A stretch of DNA of 64,000 bases from Microbacterium saperdae (lineage in GTDB: Bacteria > Actinomycetota > Actinomycetes > Actinomycetales > Microbacteriaceae): assembly GCF_006716345.1 (NCBI RefSeq), contig NZ_VFOX01000002.1, positions 310,001 to 374,000 of the forward strand, in the 5' to 3' direction. The notes beneath the pieces are model-generated. The model made no database searches, was not told the origin of the DNA, and saw only the letters and a program-made list of their open reading frames with translations. A program made the position numbers and the translations under genes. Positions within the stretch are counted from its first letter, which is position 1, and the number at the start of each line of letters is the position of its first letter. Shown one piece after another: positions 16,420-26,740 of the stretch.

Positions 16420-17493
16420 ATGCATCTCAGCGTCGAAGGGAGGATCGTGCGAAGACAGCAGTCGACGAGCGACGCCGTGCACCGCGCGGAGCCGAGGCCA
16501 GGAGAGCATGCGGATGCCGACCGCGCTGCGCTGTTGGAGAGCATCAGCGACACTGCTATCGGGATCGACCATCGCGGTGCGCTGACCTGGTTCAACCCCG
16601 CAGCCGCCGATCTTCTCCACCTCACCATGCAAAGCATCGGCCACGACGCAGAGCAGCTCGTGGCCGATGCCAGCGGAATGAGTACAGGCCGCGCCCTCGA
16701 GGCGCGACTCATTCAGATCGGCGGGCGCTTACTGATGGTGTCTTCGGATCGAGAAGCCCTCCGGTCCGCCCAAAGGAGTCGATTGGTCATCTTCCGCGAC
16801 TACTCGCGCGACGCTGCCATGCTGCGCGACCTCGACGGTGCGCAGGAGCACATCGAGGCGCTGCGGGCTCACGGTCACGAGTTCGCGAACACGCTGCACA
16901 TCGTCAAGGGCCTTCTGGAGATGGGCGAATCTCAGCGGGCACTCGACTTCGTGCGGTCCGGAGGGCTGTCGGGAGATCTCGCGCTGGCGGTCGACGAGAT
17001 CGCAGACCCAAGTATCCGCGCGCTGATCAGGGCATACAGAGCCCGCGCCCGCGAGCGCGGCATCGATCTCACTCCCGCGGCGACCTCCGCATTCCCCGAC
17101 CTCGCGGGTGCGGACCCCGGATTCCTCGAGGCGAGTTTGCTGATCGTGGGCAACTTCCTCTCCAACGCGGTGGAGAGCTGCGCCCACGGCGACCGCATTG
17201 ACATAGCCATCACCACAGCGGAGAGTGCCCTGACGACCGGCCTGCTCGTGCACATCCGGGTAGACGACAGCGGTCCTGGGGTGGCAAGCGATCTGAGAGA
17301 GCGCCTCTTCGCGCTGGGAACGACAACGAAGACGGGAAGTACGGCACGCGGCTGCGGTCTGGGCATCGTGCATGGCACGGTCACACGGTTGGGAGGCACC
17401 TGCACCTTCGAGCGTTCGGGACTGGGTGGCACCCGTTTCGAAGCAAGCCTCCCCGTCCCGGAATCTGAGCGGTGGAGGTTCACGGATGGGTGA
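16420..17493 (+). CDS. CitA/DcuS-like sensor histidine kinase lacking its membrane sensor part (possible 5' frameshift)
   Basis: 357 residues. After an Arg/Gln-rich start comes a PAS domain (about 37-135: ESISDTAIGIDHRGALTWFN). The Spo0B-type dimerisation helix HGHEFANTLH follows (likely phospho-His153), then an HATPase domain with N-box GNFLSNAVES (244-253), DDSGPGV (282-288) and GCGLGI (311-316). This is the cytosolic half of CitA/DcuS kinases, which normally have two membrane helices and a periplasmic PAS domain before it; none is present. The ATG at 16420 lacks a good ribosome site, whereas a GTG at 16392 has an excellent one but opens a different frame. A 5' frameshift is therefore possible. 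The stop overlaps the regulator gene by eight bases. Confidence 0.8.
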   Translation: MHLSVEGRIVRRQQSTSDAVHRAEPRPGEHADADRAALLESISDTAIGIDHRGALTWFNPAAADLLHLTMQSIGHDAEQLVADASGMSTGRALEARLIQIGGRLLMVSSDREALRSAQRSRLVIFRDYSRDAAMLRDLDGAQEHIEALRAHGHEFANTLHIVKGLLEMGESQRALDFVRSGGLSGDLALAVDEIADPSIRALIRAYRARARERGIDLTPAATSAFPDLAGADPGFLEASLLIVGNFLSNAVESCAHGDRIDIAITTAESALTTGLLVHIRVDDSGPGVASDLRERLFALGTTTKTGSTARGCGLGIVHGTVTRLGGTCTFERSGLGGTRFEASLPVPESERWRFTDG

Positions 17494-18391
17494 GCTTGAA
17501 GTGCTGATCGTCGACGATGAGCCGATGGCGGCAGAGCTGCACCGCATGTTCGTCGATCGCACTCCGGGTTTCGTCGTGATGGGTGTCGCCTCGTCCGGGG
17601 AAGATGCTCTGCGGACCATACGGCGACGAACTCCCGACGTGGTATTGCTCGACCTCCAGTTGCCCGGCATATCGGGAGCGGAGGTGCTTCACGCGGTGCG
17701 CAGGGATCACGGAGACGCAATCGAAGTCATCGCCGTCACCGCTGACCACCGCGCGAGCAGCGTGTCCCAGATGCGCATGCTGGGTGTGGCGCACTACCTG
17801 GCGAAGCCGTTCTCGGTGCGTGAGCTGCAGAAGAGGCTGCGGTCAGTGGCACGAGTGCGCAACACTCTCTCGTCCCGCCAGCAGTTCTCCGATCAAGCGG
17901 AGATCGATGACGTGATGCGCACCGCATACGCCGAACGCTCCCCAGCCGCCCCTTCCCGGAGCGACGACCCCACGCGAGAAGACATACGTGTCGGCCATCC
18001 ACTCGATGCGCTGCGGGAACGAGCGGATCGCTGGATTGCGGATCAGGGGCACCTGCACGATGCGGGCCTCTCGGTGCTCGCCGAGGCACTCCATGTATCG
18101 GTGCGCCAGCTGCAACGCGCCTATGCACGCGTCGACGGTTCGGCTCAGGAGGCCCTGCGCGATCATCGAGTGGGAGTGGCGGCAATGCTGCTGCTCGGCA
18201 CGGAACGGATCGCGACCACCGAGGTCGCCCGCCGCACGGGGTTCCGTTCACTGCGGACGATGAGGCGTGCGTTTCAAGATGTGCTCGGCGCGCCGCCCTC
18301 ACGGTGGCGAGCAATCCATGAGTCCGCGGCGACGAAGGAGGCGGTATCACGACAAGAACCGGACAGAAGACGTCCAAGAGGGTTGGAATGA
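17486..18391 (+). CDS. response regulator with REC domain and AraC-type DNA-binding domain
   Basis: 301 residues. A CitB-like receiver domain lies at 1-120: acidic pocket VDDE near 10-13, phospho-acceptor Asp in VVLLDLQLPG, Thr in VIAVTADH, and Lys in YLAKPFS. A variable linker follows. The C-terminal 100 residues have two helix-turn-helix units of the AraC/XylS type (LSVLAEALHVSVRQLQRAYA; TTEVARRTGFRSLRTMRRAF). CitB/DcuR regulators normally carry a different C-terminal HTH, so this is an unusual combination. The ATG at 17486 has a GGAGG site and overlaps the end of the kinase gene, so the two are a coupled pair. No obvious target transporter lies next to it. Confidence 0.85.
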   Translation: MGELEVLIVDDEPMAAELHRMFVDRTPGFVVMGVASSGEDALRTIRRRTPDVVLLDLQLPGISGAEVLHAVRRDHGDAIEVIAVTADHRASSVSQMRMLGVAHYLAKPFSVRELQKRLRSVARVRNTLSSRQQFSDQAEIDDVMRTAYAERSPAAPSRSDDPTREDIRVGHPLDALRERADRWIADQGHLHDAGLSVLAEALHVSVRQLQRAYARVDGSAQEALRDHRVGVAAMLLLGTERIATTEVARRTGFRSLRTMRRAFQDVLGAPPSRWRAIHESAATKEAVSRQEPDRRRPRGLE

Positions 18392-18536
18392 TCCGCAGAG
18401 ACGTCACAGCTGTTCTGAGGCAGCCAGGATACTGACCAAGGGCGCCGCGGTGCACGGGTTCGAGAGTTCTTGTCGCACCGAACGCCCGGGGCCGCCCTGG
18501 GGAGCGGCCGGTGGCACCGCCCTTTCGGAGCGGTGT

Positions 18537-19901
18537 TCAAGGAGTCGATGGCGACTCCGCATCGTGAGGGGCCTCTGCCGGCGAGAGGCCCTTCACGACC
18601 GTGTATTGCTCGGGTGCTCGGCGCGGAGCCAGTGAATCGAGCACGTCTCCGAGGGCAGCCCACGCGTCCGAGACGCGCATCTGTTCTCCGATCGCCTCGG
18701 CGCGTGCGCGGTACGACCCGTTCTCGAGCACACGCGCCACGGCCCGTCCGACCTGATCGGGCGTCACCGTGGTGGCACGCAGATTCAGACCCGCACCCGA
18801 CCACCCGACCCGCGCCGAGACCTCGACCTTGTCTTCCGTCTGCCCGGCGACCACCAGGGGAACACCGTGCGCAAGCGCCTGCTGGACGCCGCCGTATCCT
18901 CCGTTCGTGACGAGCACATCGACCAGGGGCAGGAGCCGGTCGTATGGCAGGTACTCGGCGACGCGCACGTTCTGCGGCAGACCCGCAGGCAGCGCGTCGA
19001 CCGGACGCCCTCCCGTCGACACCACCACAAGGGCGTCGGTGGCAGCGAGCGCGGTGATCGTGGGCACGATCACCTGCCCGAGATCAGAGTTCGCGATGGT
19101 GCCCTGGGTCACGTGGACGACGGTCTTCGCCTCTTCGACGTCGGTCCACCAGGAGGGCACGGCGAGTTCCGAGCGCGGCGCCGGCAGAGGGCCGGCGAAG
19201 TGGACCGTGTCCGGCAGGTCGGAGCGCGGGTATTCGAAGGACGGCACCGTGAACTGCACGTACGCATCCGCCCGGCCGGCCCAGTCGAGCACGAAGCTGC
19301 CGAGCCCGCGTCCGGTCGTGCGCCGTGCCATGGCATCCGCCTCGCGCTGCACGCCGCCGAAGATCGCTCGCTCCGCCACCATCCGTAGCAGCGCATTGCG
19401 CATGCGCCCGAGCGGACCCGGCAACGGTGTGACCCCGAGTCCGAACGGCGCCGCGTCCTTGCTGCGCGCCCCCAACGGGAAGATGCCGAGCACGACGACC
19501 GGCGGACGCTCCTCCCGCGCAAGCAGTTGCAGCAGTGCCGCCCCGATGAACAAGGGTTCGGTGAGCACCGCATCGACAGGGCCGCTGGCGAGCACGCCAC
19601 GGATGGCCTCGAGCTGGGCCGCACCGGGGCGGATGAAGAGATTGCTCATGTCGAAGCGCAGGGCGGCGGGGCCCGTGAGACCGGCGCGCTCCGGGAAGGC
19701 GCCATCCGCATCATCGAGGTCGACGTCGCCCTCCGCCGGCAGCGGCACGAAACGAGCACCGGCGGCGGTGACGCGATCGGCGTAGCGGCTGCTCGTGAGG
19801 AAACTGACCTCGTCACCGCGGGAGACGAGGTGGCGAGCGATCTGCAGCAGCGGCACGACGTGGCCGTGCGCGGGCGTGCACGTGATGAGGTAGCTGGACA
19901 T
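18537..19901 (-). CDS. MGT-type UDP-glycosyltransferase (GT1 family)
   Basis: 454-residue GT-B fold glycosyltransferase like macrolide and rhamnosyl transferases. The N-terminal acceptor part starts SSYLITCTPAHGHVVPLLQI. The C-terminal donor part has HVTQGTIANSDLG, then NVRVAEYLPYDRLLPLVDVL and TNGGYGGVQQALAHGVPLVV; the last matches the GT1 nucleotide-sugar signature, with Asn-Gly where His-Gly is often found. The start is the ATG at 19901; longer in-frame starts reach into the operator region. A 23-bp dyad and a TetR gene lie upstream. The last codons contain a perfect 8-bp hairpin (18568-18590). Role could be modification of a small molecule or drug resistance; the acceptor is unknown. Confidence 0.9.
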   Translation of the reverse strand: MSSYLITCTPAHGHVVPLLQIARHLVSRGDEVSFLTSSRYADRVTAAGARFVPLPAEGDVDLDDADGAFPERAGLTGPAALRFDMSNLFIRPGAAQLEAIRGVLASGPVDAVLTEPLFIGAALLQLLAREERPPVVVLGIFPLGARSKDAAPFGLGVTPLPGPLGRMRNALLRMVAERAIFGGVQREADAMARRTTGRGLGSFVLDWAGRADAYVQFTVPSFEYPRSDLPDTVHFAGPLPAPRSELAVPSWWTDVEEAKTVVHVTQGTIANSDLGQVIVPTITALAATDALVVVSTGGRPVDALPAGLPQNVRVAEYLPYDRLLPLVDVLVTNGGYGGVQQALAHGVPLVVAGQTEDKVEVSARVGWSGAGLNLRATTVTPDQVGRAVARVLENGSYRARAEAIGEQMRVSDAWAALGDVLDSLAPRRAPEQYTVVKGLSPAEAPHDAESPSTP

Positions 19902-19922
19902 GATGGGTTCTTTCCCTAAGAT

Positions 19923-19945
19923 TGAATGTACCCACGTAGTATTCA
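19923..19945. promoter_or_regulatory. candidate TetR operator between glycosyltransferase and regulator
   Basis: An imperfect 23-bp dyad has outer arms TGAAT (19923-19927) and ATTCA (19941-19945) and inner TAC and GTA. It lies in the 64-base gap between the divergent starts at 19901 and 19966. A second pair, CCTAAG and CTTAGG, flanks it. The position suits control of both genes by the TetR protein (inference). Confidence 0.55.
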
Positions 19946-19965
19946 TCACCCTCTTAGGAAAGTCA

Positions 19966-20607
19966 ATGACTGAAGTCGTATCTCGTACCTACCGCTCCGA
20001 ACTCCGAGTGCGCCAGGCCCGCGAGACTCGTGCCCGCATCATCGCTGCGGCGGCCGGGCTGTTCGCAGCACAGGGGTATCAGGCGACGACTATCGCGGCC
20101 ATCGCCCGCGCCGCCGGCGTCTCCGCGGAGACCGTGAAAACCTCGGCGTCGAAGGCAGAGCTTCTCATCGCTGCGTTCGAGGTGACATTCTCCGGTTCGG
20201 AGGGGGCGGAGTCCCTGGCCGACACGGAGGTCGCGGCCGGCCTCCTCGACCTCACTGACGACGCGTTCCTCGATGCCGTTCTTCGTCAGATCACAACCGC
20301 GAATGCGCGAGGCCACGCACTGTGGACCGTATTGCTGGGAGCCGCACTGTCGGATGCCGTCGTCGACGAAGCCCTCCGCGGGATGCTGACGCACCGTCGC
20401 GCTGACCTCACACTTCTGGTCGACGAACTGATCCGCCGAGGCGTTGCGAGAAACCTTCGCGACCCTGCCGCAGCGGCCGCCGCGATCTCGTTCCTGATCT
20501 CTCCCGAGAGTTACCAGCAGCTCGTGGTGCAGTCCGGATGGACGGCCGAGAGCTACGCGGTATGGCTGCGCTCGCGAGTGCTCGCCGAGGTCCACCGCCC
20601 GAGCTGA
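19966..20607 (+). CDS. TetR/AcrR-family transcriptional regulator
   Basis: 213-residue repressor. The N-terminal HTH is clear: ARIIAAAAGLFAAQGYQATT, then IAAIARAAGVSAETVKTSAS at about 25-62. The C-terminal ligand domain is all-helical with no recognisable signature. The recognition helix reads SAETVKTSASKAELL, where most TetR members have xxTLYxHFxxKxxLL. The ATG at 19966 has an AGGAAA site. Divergent to the glycosyltransferase, so probably its local repressor. Confidence 0.9.
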   Translation: MTEVVSRTYRSELRVRQARETRARIIAAAAGLFAAQGYQATTIAAIARAAGVSAETVKTSASKAELLIAAFEVTFSGSEGAESLADTEVAAGLLDLTDDAFLDAVLRQITTANARGHALWTVLLGAALSDAVVDEALRGMLTHRRADLTLLVDELIRRGVARNLRDPAAAAAAISFLISPESYQQLVVQSGWTAESYAVWLRSRVLAEVHRPS

Positions 20608-20672
20608 CCGCACTTCACGTCTCGCACCGCACGAGGAAGGGCCTTGATGCGCCGACACGCACCCAGGCCCTC

Positions 20673-20700
20673 GCGGGCGGGCCGTCGGGGGACCGCCCGC
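20673..20700. terminator. hairpin between convergent TetR and DUF779 genes
   Basis: GCGGGCGG (20673-20680) pairs with CCGCCCGC (20693-20700) around a 12-base loop. It sits between the stops of the convergent genes at 20607 and 20713, so it could serve both directions. No T-run is seen. Confidence 0.5.
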
Positions 20701-20712
20701 CCTCCCTGCGCG

Positions 20713-21111
20713 TTACGACGCGGAGGCGAGCCCGAAGTACTCCAGCTCCGCCTCGTTCAGCATGCGCGAACGGATCAGGAACCGCATCCCCGTCGGCCCC
20801 TCCACCGAGAAGCCGGCGCCGCGCCCCGGCACCACGTCGATCGTGAGATGGGTGAACTTCCAGTACTCGAACTGCGACTCCGACATGAAGACCTCGACCG
20901 GTGCCTCCAATCCGACGTCGAGCGCGCCGAGCAGCACATCTCCGGGGCCTGTGATGAACATGCCCACCGGGTAGCACATGGGCGACGAGCCGTCGCAGCA
21001 CCCTCCGGATTGATGGAACATGAGCGGACCGTGCTGCGTCGTCAGATCGCGCACGAGGGTTGCCGCGGCATCCGTCACCGCGACCCGCTGGTAGGTGCCG
21101 ATGCTCACCAT
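20713..21111 (-). CDS. DUF779 protein, partner of aldehyde dehydrogenase
   Basis: 132-residue protein with the DUF779 hallmark HQSGGCCDGSSPMCYPVGMF at about 33-52 (three Cys residues, likely a metal or redox site), followed by SQFEYWKFTHLTIDVVPGRG. DUF779 genes are repeatedly found next to ExaC/AcoD-type aldehyde dehydrogenases, as here: it begins 68 bases after the dehydrogenase gene in the same direction. The biochemical role is not established; a helper or stress function for the dehydrogenase is likely. The start ATG at 21111 has a purine-rich GAGAGGAACGAG site. Confidence 0.88.
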   Translation of the reverse strand: MVSIGTYQRVAVTDAAATLVRDLTTQHGPLMFHQSGGCCDGSSPMCYPVGMFITGPGDVLLGALDVGLEAPVEVFMSESQFEYWKFTHLTIDVVPGRGAGFSVEGPTGMRFLIRSRMLNEAELEYFGLASAS

Positions 21112-21179
21112 GTCTCGTTCCTCTCCGCAGATGGTTCCGGGCGGACGCTGAGGGTGCAGCGCCCGCCCGGGGATCGAAC

Positions 21180-22730
<1,551 letters not shown>

Positions 22731-22795
22731 CGTGACTCCTTCGACCGGCCGCGCGTCGGTGCTGCGGCGTGTCCTCTGAAGGTAGGTCGCGGGAG

Positions 22796-22830
22796 GTTGC
22801 ACCCGGGTGCGCAACGTTGCGAGAAGTTGC
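22796..22830. promoter_or_regulatory. phased GTTGC half-sites before the aldehyde dehydrogenase
   Basis: GTTGC occurs at 22796, 22816 and 22826, and its complement GCAAC at 22811, so spacing is 20 and 10 bp on one DNA face. The region also contains two perfect 12-bp palindromes, GCACCCGGGTGC (22799-22810) and CGCAACGTTGCG (22810-22821). It lies 66-100 bases before the dehydrogenase start and probably binds the GAF regulator encoded next to it. Confidence 0.6.
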
Positions 22831-22845
22831 AGGGGGATGCGGAGG

Positions 22846-24168
22846 CTACTGGGCGCGCTCGATACGGGTGACCAGTCCGGCGCGTTTGGGCGACCGGGCG
22901 GGCAGCATCTCGAGCGCGAGGCGCAGGATCTCGACGTCCGCCTGCCCCTCGGGGATCTCGGCATACGCGAGCAGCACGTCGAGGCTGGCCTCGGACAGCA
23001 TCGCCTCGCGCAGACCGGCGCGCACCGACTCGCGGAACTCCTCGACGCCGGGCGAGGTCGACTCCGGCAGCACCGGTCCGCGGTAGGCGGTCAGTGCCAC
23101 GCGGTGCGCACCGCGGTCGAGCAGCGAGAGCACGTCGTGCGCATCCGTGTCGAGCGGCAGCGGCAGCCGGTAGGGACGCGACTCGGGCACCAGCTCAGGG
23201 GCTGCGCGCTCGAGCACCTTGCGCAGCCGCACCATCTCGGGGCGCAGCGTGTCGGGTGAGACTCCGGGTCCGTAGACCAGCTCGCACAGGCGCTCGGCCG
23301 AGAGCCCCTGCCGGTGCACCGCGAGCATCAGCAGGATGGCGGCGTGGCGGGCACTGAGCTCGATCATCGACTCCTCGTGCGCCGACTCGGTCTCGAGCCG
23401 CGCCCGATCACGGCCCAGCACATGCAGGGTCGCGCGGGCCGTGGCACGGGTGCGAGAGGTCGCCGCGTGCGAACGCGACGGCGTCTCGGCGCGCGAGCGC
23501 AGCCGTGCGACCAGGAGCTCGGACTCGACGGCGCGGGCCGTCGCATCGACCAGGAGTCGGGCCTGCGGGCTGACCACCTCCGGACCGCCCGTGATGTCGA
23601 TCACACCGAGCACCCGCTTCGTCTCGGGGTCCCGCACGGGGGCCGCTGTGCACGACCACGGATGCACCAGCCGGTTGTAGTGCTCGGCGCCGCGGATCTG
23701 CACCGACTGGCCGAGGGCGAGCGCGGTTCCGGGGGCGGTCGTACCGACCGCATCCTCCGCCCAGTTCGCGCCCGCCACGAAGCCCATGCCGTCGGTGAGG
23801 GACTGCAGCTGCCGGTCGCCCTCGATCCAGAGCAGGCGCCCGGCCTGATCGCCGACCGCGATGACCACCCCGGTGTCCTCGGCATCGCCGGGGAGCAGGA
23901 GCGCGCGGATCATGTCCATCGCCGAGGCGAGCGGATGCGCCAGCCGATAGGCGTCGAGCTCGTCGCTCACGAGCTCCAGCACGGGGGCGGTCTCGGGCCC
24001 GACGCGGCGCCGCCACGACCGCTCCCACGACTCGCGCACCAGCGGTCGCACCTGCGCGAGGCGCTGATCGTCGAGATTGCCCGCCAGCAGCTCCTCGTGC
24101 GCACGCTCGATCAGCAGGCGGGAGGTCGCGGGCTGGACGTCCCGGGAGTCGTGCCATGAGGCAGACAC
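22846..24168 (-). CDS. GAF-domain transcriptional regulator of the aldehyde dehydrogenase
   Basis: 440-residue actinobacterial GAF regulator. The N-terminal part ([17 protein letters not shown]) and the GAF domain ([20 protein letters not shown] to [14 protein letters not shown], about 98-205) resemble the sensor half of AcoR-type activators. The AAA+ module is absent; instead the C-terminal half has a winged-helix-like region ([20 protein letters not shown], then [20 protein letters not shown]). Such proteins often sit beside alcohol and aldehyde dehydrogenase genes. The GTG start at 24168 has a GGAGA site. Located directly upstream of the dehydrogenase it presumably activates. Confidence 0.82.
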   Translation of the reverse strand: MSASWHDSRDVQPATSRLLIERAHEELLAGNLDDQRLAQVRPLVRESWERSWRRRVGPETAPVLELVSDELDAYRLAHPLASAMDMIRALLLPGDAEDTGVVIAVGDQAGRLLWIEGDRQLQSLTDGMGFVAGANWAEDAVGTTAPGTALALGQSVQIRGAEHYNRLVHPWSCTAAPVRDPETKRVLGVIDITGGPEVVSPQARLLVDATARAVESELLVARLRSRAETPSRSHAATSRTRATARATLHVLGRDRARLETESAHEESMIELSARHAAILLMLAVHRQGLSAERLCELVYGPGVSPDTLRPEMVRLRKVLERAAPELVPESRPYRLPLPLDTDAHDVLSLLDRGAHRVALTAYRGPVLPESTSPGVEEFRESVRAGLREAMLSEASLDVLLAYAEIPEGQADVEILRLALEMLPARSPKRAGLVTRIERAQ

Positions 24169-24262
24169 GGCGGTCTCCGATCATCAGCGGTGGAGCGTCA
24201 TCCCAGTGTATTGGCCGGAACCCCCGGGGGGAATGGGGGTCGAGCTCCGACGCCGCGCGGAC

Positions 24263-25690
24263 TCAATCGCGCGCGGCCCACCAGGCGCGCAGGCGCTCTT
24301 CGGCGGCCTCGGGCCCGAGCACACCCTCGTCGAGGCGCAGCTCGAGGAGGAACTTGTACGCCTCTCCCACCTCGCGGCCCGGAGTGATGCCCAGCACCTG
24401 CTGGATGCGGTTGCCGTCGAGCTCCGGCCGGATGGAGTCGAGCTCCTCCTGCTCGCGCAGCGCCGCGATCCGCGACTCGATGTCGTCGTAGGCCCCGGCG
24501 AGGCGCGCGGCCTTGCGCTTGTTGCGCGTGGTCACGTCGGCGCGCGTGAGGATGTGCAGCCGTTCGAGCTGGTCACCCGCGTCGCGCACGTAGCGGCGCA
24601 CGGCGGCATCCGTCCATGCGCCCTCCGCGTAGCCGAAGAAGCGCAGGTGCAGCTCGATGAGGGTGGCGACGGCATTCGTCGTCGCGGTGTCGAAGCGCAG
24701 GGCCTGCATCCGCTTGCGGGCCATCCGCGAACCCACCACGTCGTGGTGATGGAACGTGACGATGCCGCCGTCCTCGAGCTTGCGCGTGCGGGGCTTGCCG
24801 ATGTCGTGCAGCAGCGCGGCGATCCGCAGCGCCACGTCGGGCTCCGCACCCGGATTGCGCGCCTGCTCCAGCTCGATCGCCTGGCTCAGCACGGTGAGCG
24901 AGTGCTCGTAGACGTCCTTGTGGTGGTGGTGCTCATCGACCTCGAGCCGTAGGGCGCTGACCTCGGGAAGGAACTCCTCGATCAGGCCGCTGTCGACCAG
25001 CACGCGGATGCCGCGCACCGGGTCGTCGCTCTGCATGAGGCGCACGAGTTCCGATTGGATGCGCTCGGGGCTGACGATCTTCAGGGTCTCGCGCAGTTCG
25101 GTGATCGCGTCGGCCGTGGCGTCCTCGACCCGGAATCCGAGTTGAGCGCTGAAACGGGCGGCGCGCAGCATGCGCAGCGGGTCGTCACCGAACGAGATAC
25201 GAGGGTCGGCAGGAGTGCGCAGGATGCCGGCGATGAGGTCTTCCACGCCACCGGTCGGATCCACGAGCTTGACCGACGGAACCTGCAGCGCCATCGAGTT
25301 GACCGTGAAGTCGCGTCGCCCGAGGTCGCCCTCGATCGAGTCGCCGAACTCGACGGTCGGCTTGCGGGTCACGCCGTCGTAGCTGTCGGCACGGTAGGTG
25401 GTGATCTCGACCTGCTCGCCCTGCACGCGGGCGCCGATGGTGCCGAACGCACGCCCGATGTCCCAGTGCGCGGTGGCGATCGGCTTCACGATCGTGAGGA
25501 TCTCGTCGGGCGAGGCGCTCGTCGTGAAATCGAGGTCGTGCGTCTCGCGCCCGAGCAGCGCATCGCGCACCGGACCGCCGACGACGGCGAGGTCGAACCC
25601 GGCATCAGCGAAGGCCGTCGCCAGGGTGCGGACGACCGGATTCTCGGCGAGCGCACCGAGACGGGCGAGGCCGTCAGCCATGTTGAGCAT
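24263..25690 (-). CDS. cca: CCA tRNA nucleotidyltransferase
   Basis: 475-residue class-II nucleotidyltransferase that adds or repairs the 3' CCA of tRNAs. Motif A, VVGGPVRDALLG with DLDFTTSA (about 37-60), motif B-D stretch GRRDFTVNSMAL and DPRISFGDDPLRMLRAARFS are intact. A C-terminal HD domain carries AALLHDIGKPRTRKL. Length is usual for actinobacterial CCA enzymes. A TACGCT hexamer (25703-25698) lies seven bases before the ATG at 25690, so the transcript may be leaderless. The HD-protein gene diverges from it across 48 bases. Confidence 0.95.
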   Translation of the reverse strand: MLNMADGLARLGALAENPVVRTLATAFADAGFDLAVVGGPVRDALLGRETHDLDFTTSASPDEILTIVKPIATAHWDIGRAFGTIGARVQGEQVEITTYRADSYDGVTRKPTVEFGDSIEGDLGRRDFTVNSMALQVPSVKLVDPTGGVEDLIAGILRTPADPRISFGDDPLRMLRAARFSAQLGFRVEDATADAITELRETLKIVSPERIQSELVRLMQSDDPVRGIRVLVDSGLIEEFLPEVSALRLEVDEHHHHKDVYEHSLTVLSQAIELEQARNPGAEPDVALRIAALLHDIGKPRTRKLEDGGIVTFHHHDVVGSRMARKRMQALRFDTATTNAVATLIELHLRFFGYAEGAWTDAAVRRYVRDAGDQLERLHILTRADVTTRNKRKAARLAGAYDDIESRIAALREQEELDSIRPELDGNRIQQVLGITPGREVGEAYKFLLELRLDEGVLGPEAAEERLRAWWAARD

Positions 25691-25738
25691 GGGTTCCAGC
25701 GTACCGGGCGGGGTCGCGCAGGTAGTGTGATGCCCATC

Positions 25739-26344
25739 ATGCAGCTGAGCACATTCGCGCCGCCCGCCACCCCCGCAGCCCGCGGGGCGCGAGCCCTGGC
25801 GGCGCAGTACCACTCCGAGTCGATGCAGAACCATGTGGTGAGGTCGTGGCTGTGGGCGGAGGCCTTCGCCGTCGTCGAAGACCGGGGCGACATCGATCAC
25901 GAGCTCCTGTACGTCTCGGCGATGCTGCACGACATCGGCATCGTGCCCGAGTTCGACAACGTGAACCTGTCTTACGAAGAGGCGGGTGGACACGTCGCCG
26001 TGGCGCTCACGGCCGGCGCGGGGTGGGAGACGGATCGCAGCCGGCGTGCGCTCGACGTCATCATCCGGCACAACTGGCCGTCCGTCGATCCTGCGATGGA
26101 TGTCGAGGGCTACCTGCTCGAGATCGGCACTGCGCTCGACATCTCCGGCGCGCGGGCCGACGTCCTCCCCGCACCCTTCCTGCGGGAGGTGCTGGCCGCA
26201 TACCCCCGCCTGCAGCTCGCGCGCGAGTTCGGCGACGGCGTCGTGGACCAGGCCACACGCAAGCCGCACACCTCCGCCCAGCGTCTCGTCACCGGCGGAG
26301 TCGTCGGCAAGCTGGAGAACCACCCGCTCGAGCGCTCGGCATGA
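25739..26344 (+). CDS. HD-domain phosphohydrolase-like protein (cyanamide hydratase-like)
   Basis: 201-residue HD-superfamily protein. Metal ligands are visible as NHVVRSW (His32), AMLHDIG (His64-Asp65) and IIRHNWP further on, as in cyanamide hydratase-like members. The real substrate is unknown. A TAGTGT hexamer at 25723-25728 lies ten bases before the ATG at 25739; another ATG at 25730 is possible. Divergent from the CCA enzyme gene. Confidence 0.85.
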   Translation: MQLSTFAPPATPAARGARALAAQYHSESMQNHVVRSWLWAEAFAVVEDRGDIDHELLYVSAMLHDIGIVPEFDNVNLSYEEAGGHVAVALTAGAGWETDRSRRALDVIIRHNWPSVDPAMDVEGYLLEIGTALDISGARADVLPAPFLREVLAAYPRLQLAREFGDGVVDQATRKPHTSAQRLVTGGVVGKLENHPLERSA

Positions 26345-26357
26345 CCGCCGGATCGGT

Positions 26358-26648
26358 TCAGAACAGCGGGTTCTCGCCCTTGGCCTGGGCGACGGCCTGC
26401 GTGCGCGCCTGCATCTGACGCACCAGGAGCGCGCTCATCAGGAACCCGCCGACCAGGGCGACCGCGACGAGCAGCCAGAGACCGAAGTCGGGGTCGATCA
26501 CCTCGAAGCCGTAGATCGCGACCGCGAGGATCAGCAGCACGGGCCCTTCGACCAGCGCGAACCCGAGGAACAGCCGGGTCTGGCGGGCGCGGAAGTGCGC
26601 CTCGACGGCCTGGACACGGGCATCGATCGAGTCTCCGGTGTAGCTCAT
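26358..26648 (-). CDS. small membrane protein, unknown
   Basis: 96 residues with two hydrophobic helices (about 26-46 and 56-76) preceded by a charged amphipathic start (GDSIDARVQAVEAHFRARQT) and followed by a Gln/Ala-rich tail. It resembles small actinobacterial membrane proteins of unknown function. It is alone on the minus strand between the HD gene and the PHO-box promoter of the metallophosphoesterase. Confidence 0.7.
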   Translation of the reverse strand: MSYTGDSIDARVQAVEAHFRARQTRLFLGFALVEGPVLLILAVAIYGFEVIDPDFGLWLLVAVALVGGFLMSALLVRQMQARTQAVAQAKGENPLF

Positions 26649-26740
26649 GCCCCCAGGCTAGCGACGGGCGATCAGGACTGCTCGGCCGACCCGCATCCCG
26701 CGACCTCGTCCAGCCGACGCCGGCGGGTGCCGCGGCATCC

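Noticed and set aside
18440..18490. GGTTCGAGAGTTC resembling a tRNA T-loop
   Set aside because: The flanking bases do not pair into a T-stem and no acceptor stem or anticodon arm can be drawn.
18568..18590. 8-bp perfect hairpin as a terminator
   Set aside because: It lies inside the last codons of the glycosyltransferase gene and no T-run follows; kept only as a note there.
24263..26323. CCA enzyme as a 686-residue protein
   Set aside because: The extra N-terminal part is the antisense shadow of the HD gene; the conserved start is at 25690.
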